Origin: Stutzerimonas xanthomarina
GTDB taxonomy: Bacteria > Pseudomonadota > Gammaproteobacteria > Pseudomonadales > Pseudomonadaceae
Direction of reading: 5' to 3'
NCBI RefSeq assembly: GCF_003935375.1
Contig: NZ_RHQM01000003.1
Coordinates: 62,001-126,000 of the forward strand
Length of the DNA: 64,000 nt
Numbering within the stretch: position 1 is the stretch's first letter; every line of letters starts with the position of its first letter. Below the pieces are notes generated by a model. The model was not told where the DNA came from, did not search any database, and was given only the letters and a program-made list of their open reading frames with translations. The position numbers and the translations under genes are program-made. This document shows, piece by piece, positions 46,178-55,547 of this stretch.

Positions 46178-46857
46178 GCGGCCGCGGTTGTCTTGCGCAA
46201 GCGGTTGATGTTGGCCATCTCTTCGGCCGGCGTCAGCTTCAGCTGCGATAGGTAGGCGGCCAGCGCCTCGACGTCAGCGGCAGAGAGGTGGCTTGCCACG
46301 CCGATCATCACAGAGCCGGCACGGCTGGGGTCGTTCTCGCGGAAGCGCGTCAGCGCCTTGCGGATGTATTCGTCCGGCTGTCCGGCCAGCCGCGGCATGG
46401 TCTCCATGCCCTCCGCATGCGCGCCATGGCAGCCAGTGCAGGTGGTCTGGAAGATCTTCTCGCCGGTATTGCGCAAGGCTGCATCCGTCGCACCTTCCGG
46501 CGGATTGACCTTCTGCTGGCTGAAGAACACCGCGATGTTCACCCGCTCCTCCATGCTGAGATTCTGCGCCAGCTTGGACATGACGAAGTCGGTGCGCTCG
46601 CCGCTGGCGAACTTCTCGAAGGCGTGGAACAGGTATCGCGGATTCTGCCCGGCAAGATTGGGAATGTGCTTGCGCTTGCTGTTGCCGGTTTCGCCGTGGC
46701 AGTAGGAACAGAACACGGCGCGTTCCTGACCGGCCAGGCTGGCCTGCTCGCGCCGTTGCTCATCGGCCATGACGTAATTGAAGCGCTCGACGACCGCCTC
46801 GCCGGCATGAGTCAGCGGAACGAAGCAGGCGAGCAGGGCAAGAGCGAGCGTACGCAT
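46171..46857 (-). CDS. diheme cytochrome c (c4-like)
   Basis: Exported cytochrome of 228 residues with a signal peptide (about 1-18) and two heme sites, CSYCH (about 50-54) and CTGCH (about 140-144). It resembles cytochrome c4 but has a longer lead before the first heme and a different C-terminal tail. It may carry electrons to an oxidase or reductase in the periplasm. No redox partner gene is adjacent. It is convergent with codA. Confidence 0.88.
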   Translation of the reverse strand: MRTLALALLACFVPLTHAGEAVVERFNYVMADEQRREQASLAGQERAVFCSYCHGETGNSKRKHIPNLAGQNPRYLFHAFEKFASGERTDFVMSKLAQNLSMEERVNIAVFFSQQKVNPPEGATDAALRNTGEKIFQTTCTGCHGAHAEGMETMPRLAGQPDEYIRKALTRFRENDPSRAGSVMIGVASHLSAADVEALAAYLSQLKLTPAEEMANINRLRKTTAAAQ

Positions 46858-47192
46858 GAGGAGGCATCCGTTACTGAAATAGTCAGGGATTTTGTGGGCA
46901 TCCGACTATAAGAAGCGCCAGGCCAGCGGACCCCGGCACAGGTCAACAAAAGTGCTGTTGTGCGAGGCGCCGGCGCCATCCGTGCGCCACGTCACAGATC
47001 GCTGCCGGCCCCGCCCAGGGAGCAGGACACTCATGCCGTAGCTGGCGCTTTTTCCGCCAAATGACAGAAGTGCGCGCCTTTGCCGCATTGACGATAGAAA
47101 AAATCGATGAAGCGTTTTGATGGAAACGCCAGACAGGAAGGAGGCATTCGACTAAAGTAGCAACCCTTCACCACCGAGGAGCCGTAACCCCC
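46858..47192. other. divergent promoter region
   Basis: No gene or clear operator. It lies between the cytochrome gene (minus strand) and the thioesterase gene (plus strand) and must hold both promoters. A GAGGAG site precedes the thioesterase ATG. Confidence 0.4.
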
Positions 47193-47696
47193 ATGCTAGA
47201 TGGACATGCAGAGCTGACCATGACCGTGCTGATGACGCCGGACAAAGCCAATTTTTCCGGCAACGTACATGGCGGCACGCTGCTCAAGTATCTCGACGAG
47301 GTCGCCTACGCCTGCGCCAGCCGCTACGCCGGGCAGTACGTCGTCACCCTCTCGGTGGATCAGGTGGTGTTCCGCCAGCCGGTGCATGTTGGCGAACTGG
47401 TCACCTTCCTCGCCTCGGTCAACTACACCGGTACGACTTCGATGGAGATCGGCATCAAGGTCGTCACCGAAGACATTCGCGAGAAAACCGTACGCCACAC
47501 CAACAGCTGCTTCTTCACCATGGTCGCCCTCGGCGAAGACGGCAAACCGGTACCGGTACCGCCGCTCAACCCGAAGACGCCTGAACAGCAGCGTCGTTTC
47601 GCCCAGGCCTACCAGCGCCGCGAAATCCGCCGCGAACTGGAACATCGCTACAGCGAGCTACGCGCTGGCAACGAGCGCCTCACCGCAGTGAAGTAA
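47193..47696 (+). CDS. hotdog-fold acyl-CoA thioesterase
   Basis: Cytoplasmic acyl-CoA thioesterase of the hotdog fold, YciA/ACOT type, 167 residues. The signature NVHGGTLLKYLDEVAYACASR and the strand VTLSVDQVVFRQPV are seen, and the C-terminal tail is polar. The start ATG follows GAGGAG. Acyl chain preference cannot be told from sequence. Confidence 0.9.
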   Translation: MLDGHAELTMTVLMTPDKANFSGNVHGGTLLKYLDEVAYACASRYAGQYVVTLSVDQVVFRQPVHVGELVTFLASVNYTGTTSMEIGIKVVTEDIREKTVRHTNSCFFTMVALGEDGKPVPVPPLNPKTPEQQRRFAQAYQRREIRRELEHRYSELRAGNERLTAVK

Positions 47697-47815
47697 GCGC
47701 TACTCCGTGAAGCCACGTGGAATCCGGCCAGCCTGGATTCCACGGCGGCCCCAAATTTGTAACAAAACCTTATATAATGCACGGCTTTCCGCATCCCGCC
47801 CCCTGAGGATCTGCC

Positions 47816-48160
47816 GTGAGCTCGCTGCCACCCTGCCCCAAATGCAACTCCGAATACACCTACGAAGACGGCCAGATGCTGGTCTGCCCCGAGTGCGCCC
47901 ATGAGTGGTCCGCCACCGACGGCGCGGCTGCCGCGAGCGAAAGCGACAAGGTGATCAAGGACTCGGTAGGCAACACGCTGCAGGATGGCGACACCATCAC
48001 GGTAATCAAGGACCTCAAGGTCAAGGGCTCGTCGCTGGTGGTCAAGGTCGGCACCAAGGTGAAGAACATCCGCCTGGTCGACGGCGACCACGATATCGAC
48101 TGCAAGATCGACGGCATCGGCGCGATGAAGCTGAAGTCCGAGTTCGTCAGAAAAGTCTGA
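47816..48160 (+). CDS. yjdM: zinc-ribbon PhnA/YjdM family protein
   Basis: Small protein of 114 residues with a GTG start (GAGGAT site). The N-terminal zinc ribbon CPKC...CPEC (9-12 and 30-33) is followed by the PhnA-type domain ([19 protein letters not shown]). The family was once linked to phosphonate use but its function is unsettled. It ends before a strong bidirectional terminator. Confidence 0.9.
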   Translation: MSSLPPCPKCNSEYTYEDGQMLVCPECAHEWSATDGAAAASESDKVIKDSVGNTLQDGDTITVIKDLKVKGSSLVVKVGTKVKNIRLVDGDHDIDCKIDGIGAMKLKSEFVRKV

Positions 48161-48176
48161 GCCGCGATGCTCGTCC

Positions 48177-48202
48177 GAAAGCCCGGCATTCGCCGGGCTT
48201 TC
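48177..48202. terminator. bidirectional intrinsic terminator
   Basis: A perfect 11-bp stem, GAAAGCCCGGC (48177-48187) with GCCGGGCTTTC (48192-48202), loop ATTC, lies between the convergent yjdM and cold-shock/DUF1294 genes. A/T ends on both arms suit termination in both directions. Confidence 0.8.
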
Positions 48203-48207
48203 GCGTT

Positions 48208-48936
48208 TCAGAGCAGCCGCAACAGCCAGTCCAGCCGCTCGCGGGTAAAGCCGCTACCAACGAACAGCAGATCGATCCAGAACGCCTGGTGCAGCATCAC
48301 GATCAGCCAGAAGGCCAGCTGATAGCTCAGCTTGCGGGTCTTGTGGCGAAACACTTGCTGCGCCACGAGCGCACCCGGCCAGCCGCCGGCCAGCTCGAAG
48401 AAATGCAGTGTGGTTTCCGGTGTGCGCCAGCGATCCTTCAGCGCGCTGTGCTTATCGCGCCAGTAGAGGACGAAGGTCAGCAGGCTGGCGACGGCATAGA
48501 TCGCCAACGGCAACACCGCACCGAGGCGCAGGAGGCTACCCGCCAACGGCAGCAGACAGAGCAGCCCGAACAGCACCAGTTTGAGGGGAAGCTGCTGGAT
48601 GTTGCCGGCGACCAACTGGCGCGCAGGCTTGCCTGCGGCCCGCGCCGTGGCGCGCGGGCGGTCCTGAGGATCGCTCTTCTGCCGCTGACTGCCCGGGCGC
48701 TGGCGAATCGCCGGCTGATCCAGCGTCAGCGGCGCATCGAGCCGCAGATGTTCGGCGCGCAGGCGGCCCTGAGGATCGCGCCCGGCCACGTAGAGCACCC
48801 GATCGCCGACTAGTGGCCGGCGCTCGCCATGCACGGCCGAGATGTGCGCGAAGACATCCTCACCGCCCTGCTCCGGGCGAATGAAGCCGAAGCCCTTCTG
48901 GTCGTTCCAGCTTTTCAGCGTGCCTCGCTGTTCCAT
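48208..48936 (-). CDS. cold-shock domain / DUF1294 fusion protein
   Basis: Membrane protein of 242 residues. The N-terminal cold-shock domain (about 1-66, with KGFGFIRPEQGGEDVFAHIS) is joined by a basic linker to a DUF1294 domain with several membrane helices (about 115-240; DKHSALKDRWRTPE). The fusion is common in proteobacteria; it could tether RNA binding to the membrane, but function is unknown. Confidence 0.9.
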   Translation of the reverse strand: MEQRGTLKSWNDQKGFGFIRPEQGGEDVFAHISAVHGERRPLVGDRVLYVAGRDPQGRLRAEHLRLDAPLTLDQPAIRQRPGSQRQKSDPQDRPRATARAAGKPARQLVAGNIQQLPLKLVLFGLLCLLPLAGSLLRLGAVLPLAIYAVASLLTFVLYWRDKHSALKDRWRTPETTLHFFELAGGWPGALVAQQVFRHKTRKLSYQLAFWLIVMLHQAFWIDLLFVGSGFTRERLDWLLRLL

Positions 48937-49063
48937 GCTTCAAATCCATGGGATCAAAGCCGCGCATGCTAACCGAGCAGGGTAAGCGTTGGCTGCACCT
49001 CGCTATGGCCACGGCATGGCGGTCGGCGTTATGGTCGGACGATCGACAGCCCAGGGATGAACC

Positions 49064-49894
49064 ATGGCCAGCAAGCCCAGCAGTGCGAACAAGCAGAAAC
49101 ACCTCGCCGTGCTGATCGACGCCGACAACGCGCCCGCCGCCATCGTCGAAGGGCTGTTCGAGGAAATCGCAAAATACGGCGTCGCCAGCGTCAAGCGCAT
49201 CTACGGCGACTGGACCAAACCCAACCTCGGCAGCTGGAAAAAGGTGCTGCTCGACTACTCGATCCAGCCGATCCAGCAGTTCGCCTACACCTCGGGCAAG
49301 AACGCCACCGACAGCTCGCTGATCATCGACGCCATGGACCTGCTCTACACGCGGCGTTTCGACGGCTTCTGCCTGGTTTCCAGCGACAGCGACTTCACTC
49401 GTCTGGCCGCACGCATCCGCGAAGAGGGCCTGACGGTGTATGGCTTTGGTGAGCAGAAGACGCCCTCGCCCTTCGTCTCTGCCTGCGACAAGTTCATCTA
49501 CACCGAAATCCTGCGCGCCGATGCCGCCAAAACGACATCCGAGCCACCGTCTTCGGAAAAGCTCGCCGCAGCCGCCGCTCAGGTGGAAGAAACCAGCAAG
49601 GCGCCGAAGGCCGGCGACAAGGGCGACACCATCAAATGTCAGCAGGTGCCGGTGGACTTCATCGCCAAGGTGCTCGACGACCTGTCCGAGGAGGACGACT
49701 GGATTCAGCTGGGCACCCTCGGACAGAACATCAGCAAGCTGCGTCCGGCCTTCGATCCGCGGCTGTATGGCTGCAAGAAGCTCAGCGACCTGATCGCCAA
49801 CCAGCCCAAGCGCTTCGACCTGGAATCACGGGGCAGCAGCGCCACCGGCGGCAAGGACCTCTACGTGCGCCTACGCAAGCCCGGCAAGCACTGA
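49064..49894 (+). CDS. NYN-domain protein with C-terminal OST-HTH/LOTUS domain
   Basis: A 276-residue protein. The N-terminal NYN (PIN-like) domain has acidic active-site residues in VLIDADNAP, DSSLIIDAMDLL and LVSSDSDFTRLA. A linker is followed by an OST-HTH/LOTUS-type RNA-binding domain (about 195-270, PRLYGCKKLSDLI). This is a probable RNase or RNA-handling protein. It stands alone, convergent with the GGDEF gene. Confidence 0.88.
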   Translation: MASKPSSANKQKHLAVLIDADNAPAAIVEGLFEEIAKYGVASVKRIYGDWTKPNLGSWKKVLLDYSIQPIQQFAYTSGKNATDSSLIIDAMDLLYTRRFDGFCLVSSDSDFTRLAARIREEGLTVYGFGEQKTPSPFVSACDKFIYTEILRADAAKTTSEPPSSEKLAAAAAQVEETSKAPKAGDKGDTIKCQQVPVDFIAKVLDDLSEEDDWIQLGTLGQNISKLRPAFDPRLYGCKKLSDLIANQPKRFDLESRGSSATGGKDLYVRLRKPGKH

Positions 49895-49904
49895 GCACCG
49901 CCAC

Positions 49905-51305
49905 TCAGCTTGCCTGCTCGTCCGGCGCATGGCAGCAGACGCGGTCCCGGCCCTCGTGCTTGGCCCGGTACAGCGCAGCGTCGGCACGACGCAGCAGGCT
50001 GTCCACCGTGTCCGTCGCGTTTAGCTCGGCGACACCGGCGCTGAGGGTCTGCGTCTGGCCAGTACTGAAAGACAGCGCCCGCGACTGCTCGCACAGGCGC
50101 TCGGCAAACGCTGCAGCCTGATGGCTGCTAGTTTCCGGGCACAGCAGAAGGAACTCCTCCCCACCCCAGCGGCCCACGGCGTCACTGTCGCGCAGACCGG
50201 ATACCAGCAGGTCGGCGAACTCCTTGAGGACGCGGTCCCCCATCTGATGGCCGAACTCGTCGTTGATGGATTTGAAATGGTCGATATCCAGCATGACGAT
50301 CGACAGCGGCCGGCTGTAACGCCGCGCCTGCTCCAGCGCCCTGGCGAAACGCCGATCCAGGGCGGCGCGGTTGGCCAGGCCGGTGAGCGGATCGGTCTGC
50401 GATTTGACCTGCAGCTGCTCGTTCAACCGGCGCAGCCGGCCGATCCAGAACAGGCTGGTCAGCAGCATCACCGAAAAGACCACGACGATCTGCACGACCA
50501 GACGGTAGTCGGTGCCCGACTCGACGCGAATCGGCGCATGCCTGTTGGCGATCTGGTTAAGCTCCCCCGGGGTGATCGTCGCAATCGCCTTGTTCAGAAT
50601 GTCGCGCAACACCGGCTCACTCTTCAGCACGCCGATGCGAAATTGATTGTCGAGACTCGTCAGCTGCCCGGCGATCTTCAGGTTGAACCAGCCTTCGCGG
50701 CGAATGGTGTAGGCAGCCACGGTCAGCGAGCGCACGGTGAGATCGGCCTTGCGCTCGTTCACCAGCGCCAGCGCCTGGGCATCCGTGTCGGTGCTGATGA
50801 CGCGCAACCGGGGGAAATCCCGCCGAACGCTTTCCTCGACGAACGTGCCCACCGGCAAAGCGACCGTCACATCTTCAAGGGCAGACAGGTCAGCCACATA
50901 GGGATGGTCTTCCCGTGCGATCACCACATTGGCGTCGGTGAACAGCGGCTGGGTGAAGATCAGCCAGGCATCACGCGCAGGCGTCTGGTTGAGAAAGCTG
51001 AGCAGCTGACAGCGGCCGGCCTGGGAAAACGCCACCGATTGGCCCCAGTCGCTGGTCGCCACGATATCAAGTTGCAGACCCGCCCGTTGCGCCACGAGAC
51101 GCAGCAGGTCGGCGGCGATTCCTTCGTGCTCACCACGGGCGTTGAGCGTCTCGAACGGCAGCCAGTCCGGATCGACACAGATGCTGACCGAGCGGTTGTC
51201 GGCCAGCCAGTCGCGCTCGACAGCGCTCAGGTCGAGCGTCACATCGACCGAAGCCGACACCGTGCCTGACAGGGCAAACAACGCGATGCACAGAAACCTT
51301 GTCAC
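49905..51305 (-). CDS. periplasmic-sensor diguanylate cyclase
   Basis: Membrane protein of 466 residues from a GTG at 51305, which gives a clean signal peptide; a GTG at 51344 is an alternative. A periplasmic SBP_bac_3-type sensor (about 20-250) is followed by one membrane helix (about 265-285) and a GGDEF domain with active GGEEF and an intact inhibitory site (RDSD five residues before). It should make cyclic di-GMP in response to a small periplasmic ligand, perhaps an amino acid. Confidence 0.9.
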   Translation of the reverse strand: MTRFLCIALFALSGTVSASVDVTLDLSAVERDWLADNRSVSICVDPDWLPFETLNARGEHEGIAADLLRLVAQRAGLQLDIVATSDWGQSVAFSQAGRCQLLSFLNQTPARDAWLIFTQPLFTDANVVIAREDHPYVADLSALEDVTVALPVGTFVEESVRRDFPRLRVISTDTDAQALALVNERKADLTVRSLTVAAYTIRREGWFNLKIAGQLTSLDNQFRIGVLKSEPVLRDILNKAIATITPGELNQIANRHAPIRVESGTDYRLVVQIVVVFSVMLLTSLFWIGRLRRLNEQLQVKSQTDPLTGLANRAALDRRFARALEQARRYSRPLSIVMLDIDHFKSINDEFGHQMGDRVLKEFADLLVSGLRDSDAVGRWGGEEFLLLCPETSSHQAAAFAERLCEQSRALSFSTGQTQTLSAGVAELNATDTVDSLLRRADAALYRAKHEGRDRVCCHAPDEQAS

Positions 51306-51521
51306 TTGAGCCACCCTCGCAAGGACCGCACGCAACCTTGGCACGGCTGGAGTTCAACACGGCACAACCGGCGCGGCAATACAGATCATGGCTTTGAGCC
51401 ATCATAAATCGTGCCAACCAATTTTTTGACGCCTTTAATCATTTGCAACCATTGACTGACGCAGCGATCGAACCGACCCGTGGCACGCGCTTCTAAAGGG
51501 CTGCAGATAGTGGAGGTTCCC

Positions 51522-51902
51522 ATGAGCAAGCATTCATTCCTCGCCGGCGGCCTGGCGCTCCTCGCCCCGCTGGTCTTCGCCCAAACGCGGCCGCCGGAAG
51601 TGGTCAGCCACCTCAACGGTCTCGATGTGGAGATCAGCCCGATGGGCGTGCCAGCCAAATCCGAAGGCGTTGAAGGTGAACTGCTCGGAGTGCGGGCAGT
51701 GAAGGTGATGAACCGTACCGGTGGGCAGATTACCTGCGAGTTCCATGTACCGAATGAGGCGCGCTCCGATACCTCGGCGTCGCCAGTTTTCACTGTCGCG
51801 CCAAATACCCAGCGCACCGAGCGGGTGCCTGGGGACTATTCGCCGGACGAGCCCTACGCGGAGATCACTTGCCGCTCCAGCGACCAGAGCCCGGCGCAAT
51901 AA
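51522..51902 (+). CDS. small exported protein of unknown function
   Basis: An exported protein of 126 residues from ATG 51522 (TGGAGG site). The signal peptide ends near LVFA (about 20). The mature part has two cysteines (TCEFH and TCRSS) that could form a disulfide. I do not recognise the family. It faces the ABC permease gene convergently with 12 nt between. Confidence 0.7.
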   Translation: MSKHSFLAGGLALLAPLVFAQTRPPEVVSHLNGLDVEISPMGVPAKSEGVEGELLGVRAVKVMNRTGGQITCEFHVPNEARSDTSASPVFTVAPNTQRTERVPGDYSPDEPYAEITCRSSDQSPAQ

Positions 51903-51914
51903 GCGCCGTGACCT

Positions 51915-52841
51915 TCAGCGACGCTCCTCGCGGATAAAGGGAATACCCAGTGCGCCCGGCTGATTGCCGGAAACGTTCTTGCCGCTGGCAACCCAGATCA
52001 TCACCGCCAGGGTCACGGCGTAGGGCGTCATCAGCACGAAGTACTGCGGCAGACGCACCCCGGCAGCGGCCAGATGCGGGATCAGCGCCTCGATGCAGCC
52101 GAACAGCAGCGCACCGGCCAGGGCCTTCCAGGGTGACCAGCGGGCGAAGATCACCAGCGCCACGGCGATCCAGCCGCGGCCGCCAGTCATATCGGCGATC
52201 CACAGCTTGGTGCTGAGCACCGAGATATAGCCGCCGGCCAGGCCGATCAGCGCGGCGCCGGCGAGAATCGCCGCCAGCCGATAGCCGAGCACGGAAATGC
52301 CCGCAGCGTCCGCCGCCTGCGGGTTCTCCCCCACCGCGCGCAAACGCAGGCCGGTGGTGGTGCGGGTAAGAAACCAGACCACGGCGAGAAAGATCAGCGG
52401 CGTCATGAACACCTGCGGGTTCTGCACGAAGACTTTGCCCACGAGCGGCAACTTCGACAGCGGCCACAGCTCGACCGCGCCCAACCCCTTGACCGGCTTG
52501 TTGGTCCAGTCCAGCAAGGTGCCGAGCAGGCCGGTCAGGCCCTGGCAGAAGAACACCAGCGCCAACCCGGCGATCACCTGGTTGATCCGTAGCACCAGCA
52601 CCATCAGTGCGAACAGCAGCGACACCACGGCAGCCGCGCCCATCGCCAGCAGCAGCGAAGTGCCGTGGCTGCCGAACGCCAGTTGCGCGCCAATCCCGGC
52701 CAGCGCGCCGACCAGCATCAGGCCCTCGGCGCCCAACGCCAGGACGCCTGCCCGTTCCGTGAGAATCAGCCCCAGCGCCGCGAGGGCGAAGGGCACGGCG
52801 AAGTCCGGTGTGTTGCCTAGCCAATTGGCGATCATGTCCAT
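51915..52841 (-). CDS. BMP-type ABC transporter permease (second)
   Basis: Inner-membrane permease of the BPD_transp_2 group, 308 residues from ATG 52841, with about eight helices and the loop GENPQAADAAGI. It ends the six-gene oxygenase/ABC operon, and its start overlaps the previous permease stop by 1 nt. With the other permease, the double ATPase and the BMP binding protein it forms a nucleoside-type importer. Confidence 0.92.
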   Translation of the reverse strand: MDMIANWLGNTPDFAVPFALAALGLILTERAGVLALGAEGLMLVGALAGIGAQLAFGSHGTSLLLAMGAAAVVSLLFALMVLVLRINQVIAGLALVFFCQGLTGLLGTLLDWTNKPVKGLGAVELWPLSKLPLVGKVFVQNPQVFMTPLIFLAVVWFLTRTTTGLRLRAVGENPQAADAAGISVLGYRLAAILAGAALIGLAGGYISVLSTKLWIADMTGGRGWIAVALVIFARWSPWKALAGALLFGCIEALIPHLAAAGVRLPQYFVLMTPYAVTLAVMIWVASGKNVSGNQPGALGIPFIREERR

Positions 52842-53977
52842 CAGCTTTCGCCTCCCTGAACGCGGCGGATACGGTGGCGGATAAAGAAATCCGAGGAGGC
52901 GACGCAGATCACCAGGATCGCCTGGATCAACTGCACCATGGAAAACGGGATCTGGTAGAACACCTGCAGGCTGCGCCCGGCGACGAAGAGCATCGCCATC
53001 AACAGCGCCACCACCAGCGCTGCCACCGGGTTGTTGCGCGCCAGAAAGGCGATGAGGATCCCGGAGAAGCCGTAGCCCTGATAGAACGACTGGGTCAGCC
53101 GCCCCTCCTGCCCGGCAGTGACGAGAAAGCCGGCGATCCCGGCCATGGCACCGGAAATCAGCACGGTGCCGATGATCATCTTCTGCACCGGCACCCCCAC
53201 GGCGCCCGCCACACGCGGATTGGCATCGACGAAGCGCAGGTAGAGCCCGGCGCGGGAAATGCCGAGAAACCATAGCGCCAGCAACGCGACGAACACGGCC
53301 AGCGGCACTGCCGCGCTGATGCCGTCGAACAGCTCGGGCAGGCGCTCGAACGGCTGGAATTGCGGTGAATAAGGGAACGAGCTTTTCGGGTCCTTCCAGC
53401 TTCCGTACAAAAGGTGCAGCAGGAAGTTGATCGCCAGGTAGTTGAGCATCAGCGTCGAGATGATCTCGTTGACCTTCAGCCGCAGCTTGAGCAACACCGG
53501 CGCCAGCGCCCAGAGCAGCCCGCAAAAGATCGCCGCTGCGATCATCAAGGGCAGACGCAGCGCCTGCGGGCCTATCTCGAACAGTGAGATTGCCGTGGCA
53601 CCGATAGCGCCCCAGATCATCTGGCCTTCGAGGCCTAGGTTCCAGAATTTGGCGCGAAACGCCATGCAGCCGGCCAGGCCGACGAGGATCATCGGCGATG
53701 CCTGAAACAAGACCGCTTTCAGGCTCTGTGCATCGAATACCGTGAGGATGACGAACTCGTTGAGCAGCTCACCGGCCGGTACGCCAGCGGCGATCAGGAT
53801 GGCGGCGGAAATACCCAGCCCCAGCAGCAGCGCGAGACCGATGATCACAGCCTGCCAATGCCAAGCCAGTTGCTGGCGGATCTCCAGAGCGTAACGCCGC
53901 GACAGCAGCGGCTGTTTCGGGCGCTCGGCCGCTTGCGTAGCCTGCTCGATCATCACGGGGCGTACCTGTTCATTCAT
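52841..53977 (-). CDS. BMP-type ABC transporter permease (first)
   Basis: Inner-membrane permease of the BPD_transp_2 group, 378 residues, with about ten helices and the loop DANPRVAGAVGV. It is longer at the N-terminus than its partner. The ATG overlaps the ATPase stop by 8 nt. It belongs to the importer of the oxygenase operon. Confidence 0.92.
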   Translation of the reverse strand: MNEQVRPVMIEQATQAAERPKQPLLSRRYALEIRQQLAWHWQAVIIGLALLLGLGISAAILIAAGVPAGELLNEFVILTVFDAQSLKAVLFQASPMILVGLAGCMAFRAKFWNLGLEGQMIWGAIGATAISLFEIGPQALRLPLMIAAAIFCGLLWALAPVLLKLRLKVNEIISTLMLNYLAINFLLHLLYGSWKDPKSSFPYSPQFQPFERLPELFDGISAAVPLAVFVALLALWFLGISRAGLYLRFVDANPRVAGAVGVPVQKMIIGTVLISGAMAGIAGFLVTAGQEGRLTQSFYQGYGFSGILIAFLARNNPVAALVVALLMAMLFVAGRSLQVFYQIPFSMVQLIQAILVICVASSDFFIRHRIRRVQGGES

Positions 53978-55547
53978 GGTTTACCCCTTCTGGATTCAAC
54001 TCGCCATGGCTCAGCTCCCCATGGCTGACCATCGCCCTACCAATGGCCTGGCGATCCGCGGGCCGGTCGAACTCGGCAACGATGCGCCCGGCGTTCATCA
54101 CGCCGATGCGGTCGGCCAGCGCCAGCACTTCGTCGAGGTCTTCACTGATCACCAGCACCGCCGCGCCGGCATCGCGCGCGGCGCGCAGGCGGCCATGCAC
54201 GGAGGCGGTGGCGCGTACGTCCAGCCCGCGACTGGGGCTGTGCACGAGCACCAGTTGCGGGTCGCGGGAAAACTCGCGGGCGATCACCAGCTTCTGTGCG
54301 TTGCCGCCGGAGAGCAGCGCGGCCTTCTGCTTCAGCGAGCGCACGCCCTGCACATCGAACCCGGCCACCGCCTCGGCGGCCTCTGCCTCCAGACGCTTGC
54401 GCCGGAGATTGAAGAACGAGCCATAGCGGCCGCTATGGATCTGCCCGACACCGAAGTTCTCCGCCACCGACAGCTCGCCCGCCAGCGCGGTGCCGTAGCG
54501 GTCAGCCGGAATCGAGGCGATGCGCAGCTCCCGGCGCTGTTCAGGGCTGGCCCGGCGCAAGTCACCGAAGCCGGTCAATTCCAACGCGCCTTCGCAGGAT
54601 TCGGGCAAGCCCATCAGCACGTTCGCCAACTCGCTCTGGCCGTTGCCGCCGACGCCAGCGATGCCGTAGATCTCGCCCGCGCGCAGGCTCAGGGTCACGC
54701 CATTGAGTGCGCCATGCCCGCCCGGGCCGGTCGATCTGAGATTACGCACCTGCAGCCGCACCTCGCCCGGTGTCGCCGGCTGATACTCGCTGGCCGGTGC
54801 GGACTCGCCCACGGTCAGACGCACCAGCTCCGGCACCGAGACCGATTGCGGGTCGAGGGTTTGAATCGTTCGCCCGGCGCGCATCACGGTCACGCGGTCG
54901 GCGAAGCGCTTCACATCGCTCATCTTGTGAGTGACCAGAATCACCGCCGCGCCCTGGCGGGCAAAGGCGCGCACGGTTTCCAGCAGGCGCTCGGCTTCCT
55001 GATCAGTGAGGACCGCCGTCGGCTCATCGAGGATCAGGATCCGCGCGCCGGCCAGCAGCACCTTGAGAATTTCCACCCGCTGCTGCTCGGCCACCGACAG
55101 CGACTCGGTGACCTTGCGCGGGTCGATGGTTAAGCCCAGCTCTGCCGCCTTGTCGCTGATCCGCTGTTCCAAAGCCGCCAGCCGTTGTCGGTGGCTGCCC
55201 GCGAAAGCATGATTGCCGGGCCCCACGGGCAGCCCTAGCTGGATGTTCTCAGCCACGGTAAAGGGCTTCACCAGCTTGAAATGCTGGTGAACCATGCCGA
55301 TGTGGTAGCGACCAGCATCCCGCGGGCCGCTCAAGCGCACCGGGTTGTCGTCGATCAACAGCGATCCGCTTTCCGGTGCGTACAAGCCAGCGGCGATATT
55401 CATCAGCGAGGATTTGCCTGCGCCGTTCTCGCCAAGCAGCGCGTGCACTTCGCCCCATTTGGCGGTGAAGTCCGCCTGGGACAGGGCCATGAAGCCGTCG
55501 AACGACTTGCTCACCCCGGTCAGCTGGATCGCGTTGAGGTTGCTCAT
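53970..55547 (-). CDS. BMP-type ABC transporter double ATPase
   Basis: Fused tandem ATP-binding protein of 525 residues from ATG 55547. The first half has Walker A GENGAGKS, signature LSVAEQQR and Walker B ILILDEP. The second half is degenerate (GVGGNGQSE, signature LSGGNAQK, LVLVHSPSRGLD), as in the sugar/nucleoside class of importers. It overlaps the binding-protein gene by 4 nt and the permease by 8 nt. Confidence 0.94.
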   Translation of the reverse strand: MSNLNAIQLTGVSKSFDGFMALSQADFTAKWGEVHALLGENGAGKSSLMNIAAGLYAPESGSLLIDDNPVRLSGPRDAGRYHIGMVHQHFKLVKPFTVAENIQLGLPVGPGNHAFAGSHRQRLAALEQRISDKAAELGLTIDPRKVTESLSVAEQQRVEILKVLLAGARILILDEPTAVLTDQEAERLLETVRAFARQGAAVILVTHKMSDVKRFADRVTVMRAGRTIQTLDPQSVSVPELVRLTVGESAPASEYQPATPGEVRLQVRNLRSTGPGGHGALNGVTLSLRAGEIYGIAGVGGNGQSELANVLMGLPESCEGALELTGFGDLRRASPEQRRELRIASIPADRYGTALAGELSVAENFGVGQIHSGRYGSFFNLRRKRLEAEAAEAVAGFDVQGVRSLKQKAALLSGGNAQKLVIAREFSRDPQLVLVHSPSRGLDVRATASVHGRLRAARDAGAAVLVISEDLDEVLALADRIGVMNAGRIVAEFDRPADRQAIGRAMVSHGELSHGELNPEGVNHE

